Shown here piece after piece: positions 55,523 through 64,000 of a DNA stretch of 64,000 nt. Made by a program: the position numbers and the translations under genes. The notes under the pieces are model-generated. The model was not told where the DNA came from and searched no databases. It saw only the letters and a list, made by a program, of their open reading frames with translations. Within the stretch, counting starts at the first letter, position 1; each line of letters begins with the position of its first letter. Source of the stretch: Ambrosia x helenae (Eukaryota > Streptophyta > Magnoliopsida > Asterales > Asteraceae); assembly GCA_030844895.1 (NCBI GenBank), contig CM061223.1, positions 11,109,994 to 11,173,993 of the forward strand, in the 5' to 3' direction.

Positions 55523-56589
55523 TATACTTTTTAATTTTTGTAAACTCTCAATCTTATTTACCGTACCATCTCTCTTTTAATCTTAATTATCTCTAAAATA
55601 TTGACCGTTTCTTGTTAGTCTTTTTCTTACACAAAAGCCATAAATTGTAGCACTTGATTTGAGACTAATGCTTTCGAAACACATAATGTATACTGCTCGA
55701 GAACGATTGACTTTTGAAAATGTCAAAAGGAAAGATTTTATTTAATTACAGAACAAAAGGAAAAGATCAAATGGACTCTTGATACTTTCACAGCCTTTCA
55801 CTTTGTTGGCCATTGTGATTCGTGCGTTATGAGTATTTTTAGTGAATTTTAAATTTTTTTTGACTTGCCGACAAAGAGTAAAATAAAATATAAAAGTATT
55901 AAAATAATACAAATGGGCATCTTGTGTCCTCGTCTAGTCGTTTTTGAAGCACTTTCGGTAAGGTGTCATGCGGCCGTTTGCCCGTTTCATGCGGCCCTTT
56001 GTTAACTTTTAAATACAACTATATACACAATCTTGTTTATCCTTTTTTTTTTTTAGAACAAAGCGAGACCTCAAGAAGAGGACCGCCTAAAAAACACTTA
56101 CACCATATACACATAATAAACGATCAAATCCTTCCATTGAATGGAGGAAAATCTAGACCTGTTGCGCAAGGCCGACCCTTAAGGGGTGCGGGGAGGACTC
56201 CCGACTCGGGCCCAATTTTTGGGGACAGATTGACCATTCGACAATTCAAGTTTTCTTAAGAGTGATGTCTTTAATTCGATGGATTTTTGTATGTTTGAGC
56301 CCCAAAATTGTTAATCAGATATTAATCAAAGTGAATGGTAGTTTATATAAAACAGAAAGTAAAGAAATGTTAAGAGAGGTTAAAAATTATAGAAGAAAAT
56401 GAAATGGTTCAGAAAAAAAAATTGCAGGTTTAGTAATGAGTGTAGGACTAGAGATGATGAAGAAGATGGAAAGAAGAGGGCTCACATTAGTCGTTTTTGC
56501 TTTTTATCGGTTGGTTTTGACTTTCTTTTTAACTTTTATTTTTGTTATGAAACAATTTTTTTTTAATTGCCAAACTTTCACCGTTTATA
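55523..56589. other. no gene recognised
   Basis: AT-rich. 56060-56240 is GC-richer with a T-run at 56042-56053 and could be a degraded SINE. The 56436-56678 frame is not a recognisable gene. Confidence 0.3.
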
Positions 56590-56670
56590 TTTTCACCTTT
56601 TGTGGGATTCGAACTCCCAATATCCCCCAAGAGGGTTTGTTCCCTCTACCGTTAGACTACAACATAAGTG
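56590..56670 (-). promoter_or_regulatory. tRNA-like sequence / SINE head
   Basis: Minus strand: box A-like TAGTCTAACGG, box B GAGTTCGAATCCC about 40 bases later, preceded by tgttg. A cloverleaf is not convincing, so it is taken as a tRNA-derived SINE head. Confidence 0.55.
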
Positions 56671-56761
56671 GGAAATAAATTTTGATCCATCAATTTTATA
56701 TTACTTTAATCGTATCTTAAAAGATAGTTTACATTATTTATTTCGTTAAGGCTTAAGGTTA

Positions 56762-56941
56762 AGAGACACAATTTTTACAGCTCGGCCCGGGCACTTGAAT
56801 TTTCAGAGCCGGCCTGCTATTGCGTAACCACAAAAACGACCAAGACTTGACCATAGCAACAATATCAACAACCTTAGGATTAGAGCCTTTGAATATTTTG
56901 TCGTTTCGTCCCCTCCAAATATCAACAATCTTGTTTATCAT
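56762..56941 (-). pseudogene. LINE reverse transcriptase C-terminal remnant
   Basis: A 60-codon frame on minus containing DIWRGRNDKIFKG and VKSWSFLWLRN, which match the 'W-IW-RN-IF ... S--W---R' pattern at the end of plant L1-type LINE ORF2. Upstream domains not seen. Confidence 0.5.
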
Positions 56942-57198
56942 GTTTATAATTTTTTGATATTCATTTCATTATAAACAAGTTAATTTTAAATTGTTGTATA
57001 CGACTTTAGCACATACTTGTATCGGTAACATTGGTCTAAAGTGATTGAGAGGGAGAGGAAAAGATGCCGGAGGTATCAATGACACAGGAATTGCATATTT
57101 GCGGGGAGCAATATTGACGAATGGAAGACGTTTCCAAGATTTGATTACCACATGAGCAGTGTTGAAGCTTTTCATGAATTGAGCAAAAAAGGGCTACG

Positions 57199-57201
<3 letters not shown>

Positions 57202-57233
<32 letters not shown>

Positions 57234-57440
57234 GGCCAAGGAATCAATTTCCGAGCACTCTCGGGCACCATTTTGGCGAATCAGGTACTCGAGAGTACCT
57301 GGGCCACCAATTGCCACCAATTCCCGGGAAAACCCGACCACTCACCCGCCCGAAGGCACGACAGTGAAATAATTGGTAAAACCGGTCGGGATCAGGACTC
57401 GAACCCAAGCAATGGCCGGGTCATCCTTCATTTCCCTCCA
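57202..57440 (-). mobile_element. tRNA-derived SINE
   Basis: On minus: head with box B-like GGGTTCGAGTCCTG (57392-57405), about 200-bp body and a 29-base A tail (T-run 57202-57230). Target duplication not found; it abuts the left arm of the inverted LTR pair. Confidence 0.65.
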
Positions 57441-57617
57441 CCCATGTAACATTTCGCATTAAATCCTATGTACGTTACGGTTATTATTGAATAAAACGTC
57501 AAATTTTATCATTTATCGTCCTTTTTAAAAATATTTCGTAACGCATTTGGACCCCTAGTACCATACTATAAACATATGTTATTATTATATTAGTGAAATA
57601 ATTGTTTAAAAAAATAT

Positions 57618-57695
57618 TTGCCTGGGCCGGGGTTCGAACCCGTGCCCTAGGCCGTTTCATCTTAACACAAACAGCCAACCACCTGGGCTACACCA
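57618..57695 (-). promoter_or_regulatory. tRNA-like module, left arm, antisense to LTR
   Basis: Minus strand: perfect box A TAGCCCAGGTGG, about 39 bases, box B GGTTCGAACCC, then aggcaaatattttttt (T7 at 57607-57613). Same layout as 6869-6952 and 62196-62283. Confidence 0.6.
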
Positions 57696-58311
57696 TGTGT
57701 TTGTTTCAAATCTTAAGCATTATAATTATATTAAGTTATTAAATCGTAACAGTTGACTTGGAAAGTCAACTGTGACGAAAATCATCCATAATTAGCTTAT
57801 CAATCCGTGTTTATAATCCATTTAAGGCATGATTCTCGATTGAGAAGGTTAATTCGCGTAGTATACACGCCAATTAACAGCTACAACTTTCCTAATCATT
57901 ACTAATCACGCGTTAATGTTTTAAAAACGAGTCAAACTTTACCATTTCGAACACCCGGGCACTTCACTATAAATTGAACCCTCACTTTTCATCTACACTC
58001 GCCAATCACTCTTTCCCCTCTCAAAATTTCTGCTAAAAACACCCTTTCAAGCATCAATTGTTTGCAAGTTTGACTTTAAGTTTGACCGCTCAAAAAATCA
58101 CGAGAACGGTTTGTAAGTTAAATGTTTTTGTATGGTTTTGTTCATCGGCCCCCTAACAACAATAACCCTATGTTTAATCGGGTTATTGTTCGTTAAATCT
58201 GTTTATTGTAAAAACTAGGGCTCGACATTTTGATTTGGGGATAATCACGTTTCTGCAGACATGATTATATAATTATTTCAGAACCAAAATCATCACCAAC
58301 TGATTAACAGA

Positions 58312-58405
58312 TCAGTTGGTGTGGCCTCTTTTGTCTAGAACACGAACCGGCCACAGGCCAGGGTTCGAGTCCCTTATCACGCGTCCCATTCTTTTTCTTT
58401 AAAAG
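58312..58405 (+). promoter_or_regulatory. tRNA-like module, left arm, sense
   Basis: Weak box A region agttggtgtgg, box B GGTTCGAGTCC (58361-58371), T-rich cttttttctttaaaag style tail from 58391. Confidence 0.45.
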
Positions 58406-58461
58406 GATTATAAATCTGATTCAAGTATAACTATATAATTAATTTCAAGCCAAGAATATTC

Positions 58462-58560
58462 GTTCTCAGGGTCCAGCCCAGTTGGTGGCTGGGCTTGTGA
58501 TAAAACTCCACCCGGTCTCAGACCCGGGTTCGAGCCATAGCATACAAAAACTTTTTTTTA
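58462..58560 (+). promoter_or_regulatory. tRNA-like module, left arm, sense, second
   Basis: Box A-like CAGCCCAGTTGG, box B-like GGTTCGAGCC near 58526-58536, then T8 at 58552-58559. Confidence 0.5.
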
Positions 58561-61489
58561 AAACCTTTATTACTTATATATTCTCTATTATTTTTAAAAA
58601 ATGGTTTTAAAATACTAAAGCTTCTTTATAAATTCTACAAAAATTATTTTATGATATTCTAATAGAAAAGTTTAACATACAATTTTTAGTTTTCCAAAAA
58701 TTATTTATTTATTATATATAATAAATATTTCAAGTTTATTCCATTATAATTATAAAATTCTATAAAAATATCAAAACGATTTTATAAATTTCCACAAAAA
58801 TTATTCTGAGTTTATAAAACAATACACATTCCAGAAATGATTTTTATTTTCGAAAAATCATTTATTTAATATTTTTAATCAATTTTTTTTTATTTTTAAT
58901 CATATATAAATCATAATAAATCCATTTTTCAATATTTTTGCACCAAAATTTTATATAAATTATTACTGTCTATTTAGAACAGAAATACAAATTTTAATTT
59001 AAAAATTCTTTAATTTTAATATTTTTAGATATTAAAGTTATATTTTGGCAAAATAGAAATAAATAGATTAAATATTCTATTTTTAAGAAAATAATTTTAT
59101 AAAAATTATTTTTATACTTAAAACCTTATAGTGTGACCATCTTTATTCTAAAGTCTACAAAAAGACTTTTGTTTATTTATTTATCGAATTTCTTTTATTT
59201 AATAAACAATTTAATTATTAATCAAACGAATACCTATCCCCAAATTCGAAACCCTAGAACATATTTGTAGACTAGAAAGACTTAGACATATTTATTACCT
59301 TAATTATAGGGTAATACTTGGCATCGTTGAGCTACACTTATTCTATTTTCACGAGACTTAACATTTGCTAAGGTGAGTTTTACATAGCCCCTTTTCTATT
59401 TCACTATTTTTGGGGTGAAACATGTTACAACATTCTATCTACAATTCAATCATAAAGTGTCTATGTGTTATTCTATGTTGCATTATGTCTTAAACATGAC
59501 TAGGGTAAGCACAATATTCTAGCATAATCATTAACATTGATCAGCCGACGGTATACAATGATAGATCTATTGGACTGACAATCCCACCCGGATACGTGTA
59601 CCTCCTACATAGGTAGCGTGGGTGATTGTTATCGCATAACATAATCGAGTGAACCATGAGCGTATGAGATGGACCACAATATTCTAGTCACAAGGGTTGA
59701 TTATGCACTCGATTTACCTGCTAGTATGTTTTCACATATGGACTAGACTTGCCATGACACTTGAATTGTACAAGCTTTATTCGATTATCAAAACCTATGT
59801 AATTCTCACCAACTTTTGTTGACCCAAAAATATTTTCAAAATTAACATGTTTCAGGTAACAATGAAGCTGAGGCTTAGAGTATGCATGAGGAAATACTAT
59901 GAAGTTATTTGAAGTTATTTGCTTTATTTGATATTATGTATTTGGGATTTTTTTTAGACATCATTTCATTTGGATATTTACGTTATGAATAATGTAACAC
60001 CCCAACCGATGGCGGAAACATCGGGATGTCACGTATTGATGATTGTTCAGTAGCTCATGGTGAATAATAAATTTCATTAAATAATTTAAATAAGTTACAT
60101 ACAATTGTTCTAAGAATTTGTACATCAAATTGAATAAAACTATGCAAACATCTTCAAGCATCAATTCAAATCTTCAAGCAAGTAAAACCTGAAACATGTT
60201 AAGTTGAAAATATTTTGGGTCAACAAAAGTTGGTGAGAATTACATAGGTTTTGATAATCGAATAAAATTGTTGTGCAATTCATGTGTCATGGCAATCTAG
60301 TCCATATGTGAAAACATACTAGAAGTAAATCGAGTGCATAATCAACCATTGTGACTGTTGTATTGTGGTACATCCCATACGCTCATGGTTCACTCGTTTA
60401 TATTGCAGTAACAAACACCCACGTTACCTTTGTAGGAGGCACGTGTCCGAGTGGGATTGTCAGTCCAATAGATCTATCAATGTATACCGTCGGCTGATAA
60501 ATGTTTATGCTAGAATTGTGCTTACCCTAGTCATGTTCAAGACATAATGCAACATAGAAAAACACATAGACACATTGATGATTGAATTGCATAAATGATG
60601 TTGTAACATGTTTCACCCCAAAAATGGTGATAAATAGAAAAGGGGCTATGTAAAACTCACCTTAGCAAAATGTTATATCTGTTGAAAAATTGAATATTGG
60701 TGTTGCCCAAATGTATCAAGTATCACCCTATAATAAGGTAATAAATATGTCTAAGTCTATCAAGTCTACAAATGTATAAGTTTCTAGGGCTTCGAATTTG
60801 GGGATAAATGCTCGTTTGATTAATATCAAAAATGTTTGATAATTGAGAGAATATTAGTAAATAAATAACCAAAAATCTTTTTATGAAATTTAAATTTAGG
60901 ATGGTCACAATAATGTGTTAAAGTGTAAAAATATTTTTTATAAAATTATTTTCTTTAAAATAGATTATTAAATCTATTTATTACAAATTGTCAAAATTTA
61001 ACTTTAATATTTCAAAATTACTAAAATTAAAGAATTATTAGTTTAAAAATTATATTTCTGTTCCAAATAATCAGAAATAATTTATATAAAATTTTGGTGC
61101 AAAAATATTAAAAATTGGATTTATTATGATTTAATTATGATTAAAACTAACAAAAATTGATTAAAAATATTAAATAAATGATTTTTCTGAAATAAAAATC
61201 ATTTCAGAAAAGTTTATCATTATATAAACTTAGAATAATTTTTGTGGAAATTTATAAGATCGTTTTGATATTTTTATAGAATTTTATAAATAAAATGGAA
61301 TAAACTTGATTTATTTATTATATATATTAAATAAATGAATTTTTGAAAACTAAAAATTTTGAGTGAAACTTTTTCATCAGATTAACTAAAAATAATTTTT
61401 GTAGAATTATTAAAATCGTTTTAGTATTTTAAAATGAATTTATAAGATATAAATAATATATATATATATATATATATAAAGTTGGTTGT

Positions 61490-61612
61490 TTTGATAAAAA
61501 AAATAACAAAACAAGTATAAGAGTCGCCACTACTGGGTTTCGAACCCGCGTGGCTTGTACAGAAGGCACCAGACACAACCAGCTGGTCCAGACCAGTGGT
61601 TGTGTTTGGTTT
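61490..61612 (-). promoter_or_regulatory. tRNA-like module, right arm, sense to LTR
   Basis: Minus strand: box A-like TGGACCAGCTGG, box B GGTTCGAAACC (61545-61535), T8-type run at 61497-61503. Confidence 0.5.
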
Positions 61613-62195
61613 TCGTTTATTTAAAATAAATAATATATGTGTTCTTCCCCAAATCACCATACGAGCCCTAGATTTGCAATCGGCCAATTTACACAACATC
61701 AATCCAATTAACCATAGGGTAAACGTTGTGTGTAGGCCGATTAATGAAACCCATAACAAAAATTAGACTTACAATTATGTTTTGATAGTGAATCGATCGG
61801 TCAAGGGCCGAAGTCAAAAAGTCGATCAAAATCCAAGAACAGAAGGTTTTTAGGAGAAATTGGGGATTGGGAAAAGATGTTCGGCGAGTGGAGATGGTCC
61901 AGCAACGTTCAATTTATAGCTATGATGTCTGGATCATATAATTGGAATGGTTGACCTCGACTTGAATGTGCACGCGTAAAAATGGAAGAATTGGTACGAG
62001 TTAATGCTAATTAAACGTGTTTTTGACCTGTAATGGACCGGTAATCACGAACCCATGCCAATTCTGGATCAAAAACGCGTGGAATTTGAGATGATTATGG
62101 ATCCCGTTTGACACAGTTGACTTTTCTGAGTCAACTGTCACCATAAGAACACATTATATATTTAAAATAGGTAGAGGGATTGACACAAATGCCTT

Positions 62196-62283
62196 GTAGA
62201 CCAGCTGGTTGGGCGTCTTTAGCTTGTGACCCGGCTGAGGGCTCGGGTTCGAATCCCGGCCTCAGCGTTATCTTTTTTTTTTT
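62196..62283 (+). promoter_or_regulatory. tRNA-like module, right arm, antisense to LTR
   Basis: Box A-like TAGACCAGCTGG (62196), perfect box B GGTTCGAATCC (62246-62256), then a T10-type run at 62272-62282. Confidence 0.55.
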
Positions 62284-62300
62284 AACAGAATAAGGGGGTA

Positions 62301-64000
62301 AGGGCATCTGGGCCGGACGGGTGTACTGGGCCGGACACATCTGGGCTCCGAATAGTAAAAAGAAAATGGGGAGTGGGCCAGAGTTATGCAGAATTTGTTT
62401 AGTTATATATATATATATATATATTTTTGCTATTATATATATATGTATAAGTATATACAAGAAACTCTAGTTAGATGGTAAACTCTAGAAACCCAACATG
62501 TGGCTCTCATTAATCCACATCACCATCCTATACCAAATATTTTTTTTTATTCAAGGGTCTTTTTGGTCTTTTTGTCTTTCTCTCTCTCTCTCTCTCACTT
62601 TGTACTTTTCTGATTCCCATGTTTGAATTGACATTTGACAATCTCTTTTTTTTTATTTCTTTATCAACCCATCACCATTATCAAAGCCCTTCCAACACCA
62701 CCATTTTCATGTTCTCTTTCAACTCCAAAACTCCATTAATGAACTTCAAGTTCATCCAAACTACTTTCAGTTAATGTCATGGATTTTAACCTCTAAAAAA
62801 ACACACGATTTTACATATATGGATCTTAAGTTCGATGAAATATCTACATTTTTTTTTACTTTATTTTTTGTAGCTCTCACACTAAAAAATTTGGCATGGA
62901 AATCACTACAACTCCTACTCCAAGTATAATGGATCTCGAGTTCAATGATAGACTGAGCATCAAGTTGAAGACCAACAATCATCGATTTGAAGAGGAGCAT
63001 TGTGTACGGTGTTCCATAGTATTTAGTATTAAAAATCCGATCTATACAGGTAACCAACAATTTCCTTATATTTTCCATAAAAAACCGAGGGGATATGGGT
63101 TATGTGTGTGCGGTGACGACTATGGAGTCTTTTGGATCTGGATGAAGACAAAGTGATCTGGTTGTGTTTTCTTTAAAAATGGAAGGAGATATGGATTATG
63201 TGTATGTAGTGACGGCTATGGAGCTTTTACAAGGAGACCTAATTACAGAGGGTAGGAAGAGAAGGGTTTCATTGATAGAAATAGAGAGTTAGAAAAAATA
63301 TTTGTTTAGCTTGAAGAAACAGAAGTGCGGTGGTTGATTTTTTTTTTTACAACAAGCATGTTTTATTTATTATTGGTTTTGGTTCCGCATACAACCGTCT
63401 CATTTATTATTGGTTTTGGTTCATTTTATTATACGATAATAATATTAATTCGCAAAAAATATAACATCATAATTCATAGGTTAACATGTGTTATTTGGGG
63501 TTTGACCATGGCAAGTGATAGGAAGGGCGACATTGGTCAAGTGTTTGAGTCATGGAGAAAGTTTACAAGATAGGCTTTGATCGTAACAATTGTGTTTGTT
63601 AACACAAGTTCACATTTGGCCCCGACTAACATGTGTTACTCTTGTTTAGTATGTTAGATGATGAGTTGGTCATACCGGTTAATATCTCATCTATTGTTTT
63701 GCAGTTGATAACGAAGACCCCCACTGGTTAACATATGTTAACAAACGAAGTCGAATGAAGCCGAGAAAAATATGTAGAAAAACTTTTTAACAACGTTTTC
63801 TTTTTTGTACTCAATGTATAGAGTTACTAGATTTATTTTGTTAAAGTGGTTAATAGTTTGTAATGATACTTTGTAATAACGTGTGTTAATAGTTTGTGTG
63901 CTTTATTTCTCAATAAACTTATGATTTGAATGTCTTGGGGTAGGTTTATTTCTTGTTCAGTAGTTTGTAATGATAGTTTGTAATAACACGTGTTAACAAA
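62301..64000. other. no gene recognised
   Basis: TA repeats (62404-62425 and 62437-62447) and a CT run (62578-62597). The 86-codon frame 62896-63156 (METITT-like start, MEITTTPTPSIMDLEF) follows a CT-rich leader that looks like a 5' UTR, but the product is unknown. From 63480 to the end, gttaacatgtgtta and tttgtaatgatagtttgtaa words recur, a degenerate repeat running off the window. Confidence 0.3.

Larger units (their letters stand above)
57445..59992 (+). mobile_element. LTR-like arm, plus orientation (left arm of inverted pair)
   Basis: Starts TGTAACATTTCGC and carries, from 59280 on, the LTR 3' part common to the 5.77-kb family. About 95 bases of the LTR 3' end are missing where it meets the other arm. 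Contains three tRNA-like modules. Long, 2.5 kb, with an AT-rich middle (58560-59230). Confidence 0.75.
59993..62300 (-). mobile_element. LTR-like arm, minus orientation (right arm of inverted pair)
   Basis: Starts with the complete LTR terminus tgtaacaccccaacc and matches the left arm in inverted orientation nearly throughout: 60200-60780 against 59275-59840, the AT-rich middle 60800-61470 against 58560-59230, and cagttgac/gtcaactg at 62117-62140 against 57750-57775. The outer LTR terminus was not found, so the right border is approximate. Confidence 0.75.

Noticed and set aside
61421..62460. Minus-strand frames of 109-112 codons near the right LTR arm
   Set aside because: They run across tRNA-like modules, TA repeats and LTR sequence; no protein similarity.

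Overview
The window is plant nuclear DNA, most likely from a core eudicot and possibly Asteraceae; that placement is a guess from repeat style. The evidence for a plant is spliced plant genes (a LEA14-type LEA_2 gene and a WRKY gene), LTR retrotransposons primed by initiator tRNA-Met, a Mutator-like element (MULE), Helitrons, hAT- and Harbinger-type MITEs, tRNA-derived SINEs and a Cassandra LTR carrying 5S rRNA sequence. I see no prokaryotic features. The DNA is AT-rich, gene-poor and mostly nested transposons.

Layout. 1-5.8 kb: a Helitron 3' end, an ARF1-like pseudo-exon, hAT- and Harbinger-like MITEs, and an unclassified GC-richer stretch. 5.77-10.87 kb: a complete non-autonomous LTR retrotransposon (minus strand, 5-bp TSD, no coding capacity). 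10.9-13.2 kb: an hAT MITE, another MITE and a Cassandra solo LTR. 13.67-15.15 kb: the LEA14-like gene (minus strand, two exons, a SINE in its intron, two CACGTG boxes upstream). 15.53-29.45 kb: a MULE with ~195-bp TIRs and a perfect 9-bp TSD. It carries a broken mudrA-like transposase gene and a small intact GRF-zinc-finger ORF at the far end, and it is split by a 9.3-kb Ty3/gypsy element on the minus strand. 30-46 kb: a mosaic of Harbinger-like, hAT-like, SINE and Helitron units, an enolase exon fragment and an orphan 132-aa ORF. 46.87-48.90 kb: a WRKY group IIe-like gene (minus strand, three exons) with an apparent one-base frame break at its second intron/third exon junction. 49.24-54.14 kb: a Ty1/copia element with 5-bp TSD about 340 bp upstream of the WRKY start; its RNase H region was replaced by an LTR fragment of the 5.77-kb family. 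55-57.4 kb: SINEs and a LINE tail. 57.4-62.3 kb: two long LTR-like arms of the same family in tail-to-tail inverted orientation. 62.3-64 kb: nothing recognised.

How the parts relate. Only the LEA14-like gene looks like an intact host gene; the WRKY gene is nearly intact. Both have a transposon within about 400 bp upstream of the ATG (MULE TIR and copia LTR). One LTR family recurs four times (5.8-7.2, 9.5-10.9, 53.1-53.9 and 57.4-62.3 kb) and carries tRNA-like modules (box A, box B, T-run) inside its longer LTRs. The inverted pair could in principle make hairpin RNA against the rest of the family. That LTR architecture, together with the two-gene MULE, is the most unusual material here.
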